Shown here: one piece after another, positions 45,301-50,317 of the stretch
Layout of the letters: every line of letters starts with the position of its first letter
Position numbering within the stretch: the stretch's first letter is position 1
Assembly: GCA_947396885.1 (NCBI GenBank)
Contig: OX377206.1
Span: 52,063,631 to 52,127,630 of the forward strand
Direction: 5' to 3'
Length of the DNA stretch: 64,000 nucleotides
Origin: Heligmosomoides polygyrus polygyrus
Lineage: Eukaryota; Nematoda; Chromadorea; Rhabditida; Heligmosomidae
Notes under the pieces: generated by a model
What the model was told of the DNA's origin: nothing
What the model saw: only the letters and a program-made list of their open reading frames with translations
Databases searched by the model: none
Translations under genes and position numbers: made by a program

Positions 45301-47341
45301 AACGGTAGGTCGGAACTGCCCAAGAGTAGTCTATGGGCAGAATCGCCTCTTCTTTGGAAGTAAGAAACTGTAGGTATCTCGACGCCAACACAACTCTGTG
45401 CAGAGTTAGGTGCACTGCACCGCGGACGGCAGCCGTCCCGCAAGCGGGAAGTATAACAGCTTTCTCGTCGTCTGTCGAGATCCGCGGACGGCGGACGTGG
45501 CAGGGCGCCAGGTGAGGGATCTCGACGCGATTCTCGCCCATCCGCGGATGCTCCGGCGGGATTATAACATAGGCCTTAGGCTTTTGTCATGCCATCGCTT
45601 ACTCCGAGCGACGCCTAATGATATGCACCCATATCGATCCCATCGCGCCGCCCGATCGATATGGGAGCCTATCATTAAGCGTCGTTCGGGGTGAGCGATG
45701 GAATAACAAAGCCCTTAGGGACGACGGAATTTGGGACGTTTTCGGCATTAATTCACTTGCCTCGCAGCTGACGGGCGTGTGCGAGATGATGGCTCGTAAG
45801 CCCTAGTTTATACTTGCGCCGCCACTCGGCGCGGCACCACGATCGCTATATATATACATATATATATATATATGTCGATTTTTCGCGTCGCCCTGTCGAT
45901 ATATATCCCGACCATCGTGCCGCACCGCGCAGCGGCGCAAGTATAAACTAGGGCTAACGCGGGCAAGCGCAGCGATCAGATGGCGTAGTAAGGAATGATG
46001 CGGACTTGCGGGCGATGGGTCGGAGGCTTGGATCCCGCGGACTATGTTTGTTTTACACTTTTGCAAAAGTCATGCTTTTCTGTATGTGATCCACCTAGTG
46101 GTATTATATTATAGTATGTTATTGCCTAAATTGCCTAATGCGTCATTTATACGGCGTCGTCAAAGTCATGTCCACCAGTGCTCGTGTTGTGATCCACTTG
46201 TTAACTGTGGAGTGTGGATCGCCTTTGAATGCGCTTCCGTCTAGAGAGAGAAGTTAGCATATGGGATAACAAGAATTCCGAGGGCGTTCGAAGTTATACA
46301 ATTGGATCTAATCAGTTTTGTGTGAAGTTATAGTTATGTCACATTAGATATTTTGTAATTAATTTACTTAGCAGGTGGCATTGCTGTGGAGAACTGCCTT
46401 GGCTTTTTTGAAGCAAACATTTTAGCTAATCTGTAGTTTGAAGCAGGTGTTATATGTAAATGCATGGATAACATACCATAATACCACAAGGTGGATCACA
46501 TACATGAAAAGCATGGGCGAAAGTGCAAAGCAAACGTAGTCCGCGTGATCCAAGCTACCGACCCTTCGCTCGCGAGTCCACGTCACTCCCTACTACGCCA
46601 TCTAATCGCTGCGGTTGATCGTGATACGAGCCATCATCCCGAACACTCCCGTCAGCTGCGAGGCAGGTGATTCAATATGCGGCCCAGCTTCCGTCGTCCA
46701 CAACTCCGCTCAAAGTTGCATTGGGGTCGAGATACCTGCAGTTTGTCACTTCCCAGGGAGAGGCGATTCTGCCCAACCCTTGGAACGTTCCGACCTACCG
46801 TTTAGATCCTGGTTAGTTAAGGTTGTAAGGTTACGTGGAAAATTCAAGGGCACGAAGGCGAAGAGAACGCCAAACATCACACGTTTTATTCTACTTGCAC
46901 GGGCGACCAGTCGCTGCTATCGCGATATCGCGAACTATACATGAACAAGCCCTAGGTGACCGGGCACTAAACAGTGCCATGAGGCGGTTGCGCGGCTACA
47001 TGAGTATAGTGCGCTGCCAATTTGCTCGCGATGGAAGCTGTGCAGACTACCAGAGACTAAGTAAGTAGTGTTAACAAAGATTGTGAATTCGCGATCATAA
47101 TTTATCGCCATGTTGGTGGTTGGAGAAGAGTCTCGCAAATACAGGGGAATGGAGTCTCTTTTTTAATAAAACGAACTCGTTTCAGTTCTTTTATGTGATT
47201 ACGGATGCCTTTCAAAATGCTCAAGGTGTGCCGAAGGACTTTCGACGATGGACGTTCGAGATTTTTACGACGTTCGTTATTCCAAACTCTCCGCTTGTGA
47301 TTCCAAACTCCGATCAAAGCATCATCCAACCGATCGATAAG
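18261..47341 (+). CDS. rhgf-1: RhoGEF of the PDZ-RhoGEF/RHGF-1 type, five exons of the RGS-like domain region (partial gene)
   Basis: Five exons join in phase 0 without a stop: 18261-18371, 18728-18796, 19163-19294, 19523-19630 and 47186-47341 (192 codons). Exon 1 is a charged helical linker ([17 protein letters not shown]). Exons 3-5 encode an RGS-like (LH) domain: [16 protein letters not shown], then [19 protein letters not shown], then FFYVITDAF and [14 protein letters not shown]. The PAHLAVF signature matches the RGS-like domain of p115-RhoGEF, LARG and PDZ-RhoGEF, which bind Galpha12/13 and activate Rho. A nematode orthologue would be rhgf-1; the family assignment is firm, the symbol is by inference. 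The N-terminal PDZ exons and the C1, DH and PH exons were not found, so the gene extends beyond the window in both directions. The fourth intron is about 27.6 kb and full of transposons. Confidence 0.82.
18728..18796 (+). CDS. rhgf-1: RhoGEF exon E2 (acidic linker)
   Basis: Acceptor ATTACCTTTTACAG and donor GAG|gttcaa enclose 23 codons ([20 protein letters not shown]...). The phase matches E1 and E3. Acid-rich segments commonly precede the RGS-like domain in this family. Confidence 0.7.
19163..19294 (+). CDS. rhgf-1: RhoGEF exon E3 (start of RGS-like domain)
   Basis: Acceptor TTCCCTTTAG and donor GAA|gtaaag enclose 44 codons in phase 0 ([33 protein letters not shown]). The frame hits a stop shortly after the donor, which supports splicing there. 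Confidence 0.75.
19523..19630 (+). CDS. rhgf-1: RhoGEF exon E4 (RGS-like domain core)
   Basis: Acceptor TTTTCAATTCCAG and donor CTG|gtgagt enclose 36 codons. [19 protein letters not shown] is the diagnostic RGS-like helix of Rho exchange factors. The next exon in frame is 27.6 kb downstream. Confidence 0.85.
20360..20516. mobile_element. Small foldback MITE with ~35-bp inverted ends
   Basis: GGATTCATCAACGACTTACA near 20366 is the reverse complement of the segment ending near 20511, and the match extends to about 35 bp with few differences. The loop is about 85 bp and has no coding capacity. Confidence 0.75.
20835..21298. mobile_element. MITE A: PIF/Harbinger-like, TTA target duplication
   Basis: Ends GGCCCCGTTTATACTTC and its near-perfect inverse, with TTA at 20832-20834 and 21299-21301. 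The opposite arm of R12 shows the empty site with a single TTG. The 3-bp TWA target and GGSCC termini fit PIF/Harbinger. Most of its length is the nested MITE B. Confidence 0.8.
20897..21223. mobile_element. MITE B: GC-rich PIF/Harbinger-like element nested in MITE A
   Basis: Perfect inverted ends GGCCCCTGTTATACTCCC with TTG on the left and TTA on the right (one mismatch to a TWA duplication). Very GC-rich with internal palindromes such as CCGCGGTGCACTGCACCGCG. Related copies lie at 8345-8630 and 45398-45575. Confidence 0.8.
22074..22144 (-). pseudogene. Exon-like segment, minus strand, unknown family
   Basis: An excellent acceptor (TTTCTTTCTTCTCCTCAG) precedes codons [19 protein letters not shown], followed by a donor-like CAC|gttagt. 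It may belong with the exon-like segments at 22731-23107 on the same strand. No family recognised. Confidence 0.35.
22731..23107 (-). pseudogene. Three exon-like segments inside R4-1 (unknown protein)
   Basis: Segments 23053-23107 ([18 protein letters not shown], donor AAC|gtaagt), 22902-22971 ([17 protein letters not shown], donor GAG|gtatta) and 22731-22849 ([17 protein letters not shown], then [19 protein letters not shown], acceptor GTCTTCTACAG) all have good splice signals. The second and third join in phase; the first does not join the second without a stop. The first block has two diverged copies in R4-2, where many changes are synonymous. Function unknown; captured host gene or degenerate element gene. 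Confidence 0.4.
23566..23699. mobile_element. MITE E: PIF/Harbinger-like, TAA target duplication with empty site
   Basis: Ends GGGGTCGTTTAGTGTGCGCG and the inverse, with TAA at 23563-23565 and 23700-23702. The paralogous R4-2 sequence near 28950 reads CGACGCTAATTGGCTCC with a single TAA: a clean empty site. Confidence 0.88.
23820..25080. other. No gene; includes R7 repeat at about 24420-24720
   Basis: 24460-24640 resembles 58060-58240 (GAGGATCTCATGGA / GAGGATGTCATGGA, then CATCTGC and ATAAAATTT). The remainder is AT-rich without exon signals. Confidence 0.45.
25302..25690. repeat. 118-bp minisatellite, about 3.3 copies
   Basis: Units start near 25302, 25421, 25539 and about 25655, sharing TACACGTGTTG, GTTCCTTCCCTTG, CCCGAAGGGCA and GGGAAGTTCAA. 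The open frames through it come from the repetition. Confidence 0.8.
26114..26629. repeat. ~172-bp unit in three tandem copies within R4-2
   Basis: Units 26114-26287, 26288-26456 and 26457-26629 each run from CCTACCATCT through TTTCAGGCG-TGTTTA and GTTAAATATC to GGCATGCTTCC. R4-1 has one unit (about 22378-22555). Confidence 0.75.
26754..26775. repeat. (TA)n microsatellite
   Basis: Eleven uninterrupted TA units. Confidence 0.9.
27297..28742 (+). mobile_element. Bel/Pao-related insert (LTR/leader piece) with CT-rich repeats, inside R4-2
   Basis: 27297-27600 is a diverged inverted copy of 42960-43290 (CAAGTGCTCCGACACGCC, GCATCTAGGA, TTTGTGCTGCGCAGTACTTC), which is the 5' end of the Bel/Pao relic. 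The rest, to about 28560, is pyrimidine-rich and repeats roughly every 310 bp (CTCACGGCACG near 27870, CTCACGACACG near 28170, CTAATGGCACG near 28485). It interrupts R4 sequence that is continuous in R4-1. No protein is recognised. Confidence 0.5.
29100..29340. repeat. R7-type repeat, diverged
   Basis: Resembles, inverted, part of 58150-58310 and 36190-36330 (TTTCAGTTGCGATTCATGATATC against GGTTGCCATTCCGTCATCG). Similarity is weak. Confidence 0.35.
29365..29535. repeat. TTCGAATA-rich array
   Basis: Same word family as 7795-8010, lying directly beside an R7-type repeat. Confidence 0.7.
29845..31330. repeat. R5-2 dispersed repeat with an inverted R6 inside
   Basis: Collinear with R5-1 in its outer parts (29845-30300 and about 31170-31330). 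About 30690-30900 resembles R6 in reverse (GGCCAAATACGCATT, CTACGACATCCGTAG). No coding frame of note. Confidence 0.55.
31694..35243. mobile_element. R2-2: Tc5-like element, interrupted by R3-2
   Basis: The left end CAAGGGAAGGGTCTGAAGC follows TCA; the right end is its imperfect inverse (GCATTAGACCCTTCCGTTG). Without R3-2 the element is about 1.5 kb. The terminal motif resembles what I recall for C. elegans Tc5, and TCA fits a TNA target, though the right flank does not show it. The arms carry tRNA-like A and B boxes (TGGCAAGCGGCTCTGAGCGC, GTGTTCGATTC). On the minus strand 34290-34480 has a coding-like remnant shared with R2-1. Confidence 0.6.
32278..34297. mobile_element. R3-2: 2,020-bp TA-flanked long-inverted-repeat element
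   Basis: Ends AGTACCGTCGGTAAACATCC and inverse, with TA at 32276-32277 and 34298-34299. Removing it restores R2 sequence (CGGCGCCA-TA-GATAAAATCC), which R2-1 shows uninterrupted (inverted) near 6780-6810. The arms pair for several hundred bp. The core has a coding-like block around 33230-33330 ([13 protein letters not shown]) also seen in R3-1. TA target and termini suggest the Tc1/mariner superfamily in a wide sense. Confidence 0.8.
35244..35790. other. No gene recognised
   Basis: No repeat partner or exon signal noticed. Confidence 0.4.
35795..36010. repeat. TTCGAATA-rich array
   Basis: Third array of this type, followed at 36190-36330 by an inverted R7-type repeat. Confidence 0.75.
36690..37330 (-). 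pseudogene. RTE-type LINE relic (RTE-C), reverse transcriptase fragment
   Basis: The minus strand has [13 protein letters not shown] and [18 protein letters not shown] (fingers), SQAGFVNV, then [36 protein letters not shown] (motif B region) and LLYADDVL (motif C) in a shifted frame. Motif A is destroyed by frameshifts. The sequence differs from RTE-A and is closer to RTE-B. Truncated at both ends. Confidence 0.75.
37570..37645 (+). pseudogene. tRNA-like sequence
   Basis: GGCTCAGGGGGTAGAG and GCTTCAATTCC sit at roughly A box to B box spacing, but the arms do not fold. Weak. Confidence 0.2.
37650..37861 (-). pseudogene. Bel/Pao polyprotein C-terminal end, downstream of RTE-A insertion
   Basis: On the minus strand, immediately past the RTE-A target duplication, codons [18 protein letters not shown] and, after a frameshift, [17 protein letters not shown] match the C-terminal domain that follows the Bel/Pao integrase (typical ending RPVNLLYPLE). 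Together with 41303-43290 it shows that one element was split by RTE-A copy 1. No 3' LTR recognised beyond it. Confidence 0.65.
37851..37861. repeat. Target-site duplication, left, RTE-A copy 1
   Basis: AGCGTGGTTGT, repeated at 41292-41302. Confidence 0.85.
37870..37920 (+). promoter_or_regulatory. Structured 5' end of RTE-A (UUCG hairpin)
   Basis: AGAGAGCC-TTCG-GGCTCTCT forms a perfect 8-bp stem with a UUCG tetraloop, enclosed by CCCTC/GAGGG. It is identical at 47470-47520 in copy 2. It may stabilise the RNA or be part of a self-cleaving ribozyme; some RTE LINEs carry HDV-like ribozymes at the 5' end, but I could not fit that fold by eye. Confidence 0.6.
38365..39477 (+). CDS. RTE-A copy 1 apurinic/apyrimidinic-type endonuclease frame
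   Basis: 370 codons. In order: CTYNARTL (about residue 30, Asn of the active site), [11 protein letters not shown] (Glu), [30 protein letters not shown] (Asp and Asn), [10 protein letters not shown] and [11 protein letters not shown] (the Asp-His pair). This is the target-nicking endonuclease of non-LTR retrotransposons. It continues into the region linking to the reverse transcriptase but ends early: near 39450 one base is missing compared with copy 2, which creates the stop at 39475. The original product was one long polyprotein. The start at 38365 is the first Met shared with copy 2; copy 2 is also open for 26 codons upstream. All endonuclease catalytic residues are present. Confidence 0.88.
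   Translation: MGRTSTERLLKSQGLTRLRKLRRTRMTICTYNARTLASEASVEDLMTQARKIKYDVIGLTETRRHHPLHAAYDSGEELFLGTCDSRGVGGVGVLVNTHLAMNIDSYESLTSRIGRLRLKRCGSVPALTVFVAYAPTSDYDDEDVEAFYVELEKFYKEDHTFYKVIVGDFNAKIGSRRSPEELHIGTHGLEWNEQGERLSEFIMSTKTIHGNSQFQKPPFLRWTWESLGGQFHNEIDHIIFNRKSCLTDVSVVPKFYTGSDHRLLRARFRFSRQGKEVAKFKKRSPRTTINWDLYTSLVGLWEDAVMDNVDEEYDRFVHHLHDSAKGAESLKTTKRRLSPETLELVRQRGAARASGNYQLTSELQSYAERR
39507..41279 (+). CDS. RTE-A copy 1 reverse transcriptase frame
   Basis: 590 codons, uninterrupted. In order: [18 protein letters not shown] (about 95), [20 protein letters not shown] (motif 1-2), [29 protein letters not shown] (motif A Asp), [13 protein letters not shown] (motif B), [13 protein letters not shown] (motif C, both Asp), [20 protein letters not shown], then a C-terminal stretch [16 protein letters not shown] and [12 protein letters not shown] ending QRDDR. 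The usual RQGDTISP of motif B reads GQVD here, replacing the conserved Arg and Gly, so activity is doubtful despite the open frame. It would copy element RNA at a nicked target. It lacks the endonuclease in frame. Confidence 0.9.
   Translation: MLAEAAEAGLSIRNARRNFANFKTKMTALRRPDGTITSSRRTMEKVIHDFYSDLFDSHVHLPPCHLPQDGYVVPSVLSSEIRHAISSMKKRTAPGSDRIRAEHLKNLPPALINTLARLFTRYLSECKVPSQWKTSRTVLLYKKGDVHDIGNYRPNCLLSVVYKLFTRVILNRISRTLDEGQPCEQAGFRRGFSTIDHIHTITKLIEVSREYKLPLCLTFIDLKKAFDSVETEAVMEALLTQGVPTQYIRVLRQLYSGFTTKISPFYNDVVIDVKRGVGQVDTISPKLFSATLENVMRELEWEDMGVKVDGRQLHHLRFADDIVLITPSISQTERMLADFDRVCGSVGLQPNLTKTMFMKNGWVSDAPFSLNGTNISECSSYVYLGREVNMANDLAPELSRRKRAAWGAFKSVEEVAKKTKNVRLRAHLFDSTVLPALTYASKTWAIRKQDEHAISVAQRRIERTMLGVARLTQVREGLWSFELRRRSKIRDAVAWAKLSKIRWAGHVMRFADTRWTRVVTDWIPRDVKRTPGRPPTRWSDLFVKALNDRYDALRVPRARRIHWNTLARDRDEWRRCWRPLEQVDEQRDDR
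41292..41302. repeat. Target-site duplication, right, RTE-A copy 1
   Basis: Exact copy of 37851-37861. Confidence 0.85.
41714..42259 (-). pseudogene. Bel/Pao integrase core
   Basis: About 180 codons. DDE-type core: [12 protein letters not shown] carries the first Asp, TSDNAPT the second, and [12 protein letters not shown] the Glu. [12 protein letters not shown] is the family-typical spacing before the Glu. The N-terminal about 40 residues are out of frame with the zinc domain upstream. The three catalytic acids are present, but the frame ends soon after, and the continuation at 41470-41710 ([19 protein letters not shown]) has a stop. Part of a dead element. Confidence 0.85.
42139..42360 (-). 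pseudogene. Bel/Pao integrase zinc-binding (H2C2) domain
   Basis: [19 protein letters not shown] then [11 protein letters not shown] resembles the H2C2 zinc domain that precedes the integrase core, where RYWIP and the C-x2-C motif are typical. Shifted in frame relative to both neighbours. Confidence 0.7.
42394..42810 (-). pseudogene. Bel/Pao pre-integrase segment
   Basis: About 139 codons open. The C-terminal part [21 protein letters not shown] is the Bel/Pao linker (usually PYVDxxGILRVGGRL) just before the zinc domain. The N-terminal half contains helical leucine-rich sequence that fits the region after RNase H. The RNase H and reverse transcriptase are not present upstream. Confidence 0.65.
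43290..44116. other. No gene recognised; fragmentary repeats
   Basis: 43340-43390 has an R6-like block in reverse. Open frames around 43370-43850 show no motif. Confidence 0.4.
44117..45242. mobile_element. R2-3: compact Tc5-like element (1,126 bp)
   Basis: Starts CAAGGAAAGGGTCTGAAGCC and ends with the inverse GCTTCAGACCCTTG. The inverted arms are several hundred bp. The interior has a minus-strand coding-like remnant ([13 protein letters not shown] around 44550-44600) shared with R2-1. No transposase. The flanks do not show a TNA duplication. Confidence 0.65.
45398..45575. mobile_element. Partial MITE B copy
   Basis: Matches about half of MITE B in reverse (GGTGCACTGCACCGCGGACG, GGGAAGTATAACAG) and ends GGATTATAACATAGGCC followed by TTA. 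It lacks the other terminus. Confidence 0.6.
45579..45714. mobile_element. MITE D: 136-bp PIF/Harbinger-like element, TTA duplication
   Basis: Near-perfect foldback (GGCTTTTGTCATGCCATCGC against inverse GGGCTTTGTTATTCCATCGC) with TTA at 45576-45578 and 45715-45717; the left TTA also ends the partial MITE B. Confidence 0.82.
45800..45954. mobile_element. MITE C: 155-bp PIF/Harbinger-like element, TAA duplication
   Basis: Ends GCCCTAGTTTATACTTGCGC and exact inverse, with TAA at 45797-45799 and 45955-45957. The core is a TATATA run. The opposite arm of R11 shows the uninterrupted site. Confidence 0.88.
47186..47341 (+). CDS. rhgf-1: RhoGEF exon E5 (continuation of RGS-like domain)
   Basis: Acceptor CTCGTTTCAG and donor AAG|gtatgt enclose 52 codons in phase 0: [45 protein letters not shown]. 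It continues E4 without a gap in the domain: the family pattern is HLAVF, about 16 residues, then the (L/F)-x-YL helix. The next exon must lie beyond RTE-A copy 2 and was not found in the window. Confidence 0.85.
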
Positions 47342-47448
47342 GTATGTGATCTACTAATTTTTCCAATCACTTGTAGTGATGATAAAGGAAATATTATTTA
47401 TTATATTTGCTGGTTTATTGCTGTTCTTCTAGCTCTTTTTCATTGTGC

Positions 47449-47461
47449 AATCATCATGGTT
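47449..47461. repeat. Target-site duplication, left, RTE-A copy 2
   Basis: AATCATCATGGTT, repeated exactly at 57720-57732. Confidence 0.9.
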
Positions 47462-47886
47462 CCACGGATCTCCCTCGATAGAGAGCCTTCGGGCTCTCTT
47501 GTTAAGAGGGATCTCGGGCCGCTTGTCCCAGGCCACGTGGCGCGTCTCCGGGTGGTGGATAGGGGAATTAAACGCGAACCAAATGCGACCGTGTACTGCC
47601 CAGAGACGCGGGTGGGATGCAGGGGATGGACTCCTTGCTCCTGCTGTGTCGGGTCGACGCGTTCCTTGTGCGCGGGAGCGGCATGTTCGTGCACAGTGTG
47701 CGTGGATGTGTCCGTGACTGTGAGGATTGCAACTGTGTCGGCCCGGTAAAAGCTTGCACTCGGTGGACTGGGAGTACATCGTAAGGCGATTCGAGGCCGC
47801 CTCAAAAGTCTCGCCCCGTCCCTTCGGGCAGTCTGGCTGGCTGCCCGGAGTTCTTCGCCCGCACGACAGAGCCCGACTAGGTACCC

Positions 47887-48954
47887 GTGTGTACTCAAGT
47901 CAAAAACAGCAGCACTAAAGGGCCTCATTCCCCTGACCCCGAAAGAGCCCCCATTTCTACAGCGATGGGAAGGACGAGTACGGAGAGGCTGCTAAAATCT
48001 CAGGGCCTAACCAGGCTGCGCAAATTTAGATGGACTAGGATGACGATCTGTACTTACAACGCTCGCACGCTCACATCGGAGGCGTCCGTCGAGGACGTGA
48101 TGATGGAACCCAGGAAGATCAAGTACGACGTCATCGGACTGACCGAGACGAGAAGACACCACCCCCTACACGCCACCTACGACTCCGGAGAAGAACTGCT
48201 CCTCGGAACAACATGCGACAGCAGGGGAGTAGGCGGCGTTGGTGTCCTCGTCAACACGCACTTGGCCATGAACATCGATTCGTACGAGTCTCTGACAATC
48301 CGAATCGGACGTCTGCGACTGAAGCGATGTGGCTCCGTGCCAGCTTTGACTGTATTCGTCGCGTATGCCCCAACATCCGACTACGACGACGAAGAGGTCG
48401 AAGCCTTCTACGTGGAGCTGGAGAAGTTCTATAAGGAAGATCACACCTTCTACAAGGTGATCGTCGGCGACTTCAACGCCAAGATCGGACCGCGAAGGTC
48501 GCCAGAAGAACTTCACATCGGAACCCATGGTTTGGAGTGGAACGAGTAAGGTGAAAGGCTGTCTGAGTTTATCATGTCGACCAAGACCATCCATGGAAAC
48601 TCGCAGTTCCAGAAGCCTCCCTTCCTACGATGGACCTGGGAATCTCTCGGTGGCCAGTTCCACAACGAGATCGACCACATCATCTTCAACCGCAAGTCTT
48701 GCCTGACCGACGTCTCCGTTGTTCCCAAGTTCTACACGGGATCGGACCACCGCCTCCTTCGCGCAAGGTTCCGCTTTTCGCGTCAAGGAAAGGAGGTTGC
48801 GAAGTTCAAGAAGAGGAGTCTCAGAACGACCATCAACTGGGACATCTACACCTCTCTTGCCGGCCTTTGGGAAGATGCCGTCATGGACAACGTCGACGAG
48901 GAATACGACCGCTTCGTGCACCATCTCCACGATAGTGCTAGAGCTGCACGATAG
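47887..48954 (+). pseudogene. RTE-A copy 2 endonuclease gene
   Basis: Same order of motifs as copy 1: [66 protein letters not shown] to TAA change gives a stop at 48547-48549; the frame then continues to 48954, where small changes give further stops. The frame is open for 26 codons before the Met shared with copy 1. The gene is cut at 49040 by the TA-flanked element. Confidence 0.88.
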
Positions 48955-49040
48955 AGCTTAAAGGCTACCGAGAGACGTTTGTCTCCTGAAACTCTCCAGC
49001 TGATACGCTAGCGTGGAGCAGCACGAGCGTCAGGCAACTA

Positions 49041-49689
49041 TAATACCGGCCTTATCTTTTGGTCTTTGGGCGGAAAAGCGAAAAAAACCGCCTTTTCCGC
49101 CGCTTTTCTGTAGCGCTCTTCAAATTGAGCGCATTGCAAATTGAATCACATATTCGTGATCAGCACCGAGCCCTCTTCTCGATGAGTTCAAAATCGCCTA
49201 GCGAGCGCCTAAGTAAAAGTTCAGTGACCTAATTCCTGTCTGGCGCCGCTGACCACTGTGCTCGCGGGAGATAATTACACCCACAGCTGCCAAGTAGCTA
49301 ATGAAGGAAGATATTCGACATATTAAAGCTTATTTCTTACTTTATGTATAGAAATGCATAGCTCTCTGGATCTCCTAGTATTTCATGATCACAATCTGTT
49401 TGACCGTTGCCTTCCATTAAATTTTTACTTTATTTCTACTTACTTTTGCTTTATTTTTGTTTTTTCCTGGAGGAAAATGTCTTGTGTTTATGGAGAAGGG
49501 AGAAAAGGAGAAAACTTTTATGTGGCTTATGCTACGACTTGCGGTAGCCAGTCAATCCATGAGTGTTTGCTCCTTGCCTGAGAAGTCTGATACCAACTCA
49601 TCGTTTTGTGAGAGATGGAAAGCTTGGTTGGCCTCGGCGAGAAATCCCATCCAGAAACTTCGATTCAGGGTGCACGCGAAAGCCAGCGC
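49041..49689 (+). repeat. Left terminal inverted repeat of the 6.8-kb element
   Basis: Pairs with 55219-55865 along nearly its full length with a few indels. The inner end runs GATTCAGGGTGCACGCGAAAG. Confidence 0.85.
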
Positions 49690-50317
49690 CGCCTCCGGCT
49701 ACGCCACCAGGAATGGCTAGATTTTTTTACTCAATATTAAACTAATGAGCTGCGAACTATGGTAGGTGCGCTCTCATGTGCTGGCTATTTTCTTTGTTCT
49801 GGTTAGATGCGCTAAGGCACTGTGCAGAACGATAGTGAAGGCTAAAGCTGTCTTTCTTATCTACACGCAGGAGACAGCATTGTTCTACCGTTACTCAATA
49901 ACTACGGAAGGTTTCGAAATAGGTTTTAAGATCTTTGAAATATCGAAAAAACTAAAAAAGGCCTGTGCTTGCCTTGGATTAAAGAAGTCGAATCGAATGC
50001 AATCAATTCTCCCAGCACTATAAGAGTATGAAGGATAAAGAATAATGAACAACATTATTTAATCCTTGGGCCACGCGTTCTACCTCTACATGGTATTGTG
50101 GACGCAAATTGAATGCGTGTTTGGTCTGAACAACTTCACTGCGCTGTGCAACAGAAATATCGCGTAGATGTAGAATATGTGGCTCATGCTATGGAAAAAA
50201 GGCATAACGTTGATGTTTACCGTTGGTCCTCTATAATATTTACAACCAACCCTTTGGGATGAGCCACGCATTCAAATACTGTTACATACAATACCGCTCA
50301 AATTCTTTGAAGGAAAG

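Larger units (their letters stand above)
45283..46814. mobile_element. R11: foldback element whose left arm is invaded by three MITEs
   Basis: Left arm 45283-46130 and right arm 46480-46814 are inverse: CTGAACGGTAGGTCGGAAC, GGCAGAATCGCCTC, CCTCGCAGCTGACGGG, GATGATGGCTCGTA, ATGTGATCCACCT. The right arm lacks the insertions at 45397-45717 and 45797-45957, so it serves as empty site. No coding capacity. Confidence 0.72.
19631..47185 (+). other. Giant transposon-filled intron (27,555 bp) of the RhoGEF gene
   Basis: Lies between donor CTG|gtgagt at 19630 and acceptor TCGTTTCAG at 47185, in phase 0. It contains R12, R4-1, R4-2, R5-2, R2-2 with R3-2 inside, an RTE-C relic, the Bel/Pao relic, the complete RTE-A copy 1, R2-3 and R11. 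Typical introns in Caenorhabditis are far shorter. Assembly error is possible and should be excluded with long reads or a cDNA joining E4 to E5. Confidence 0.75.
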
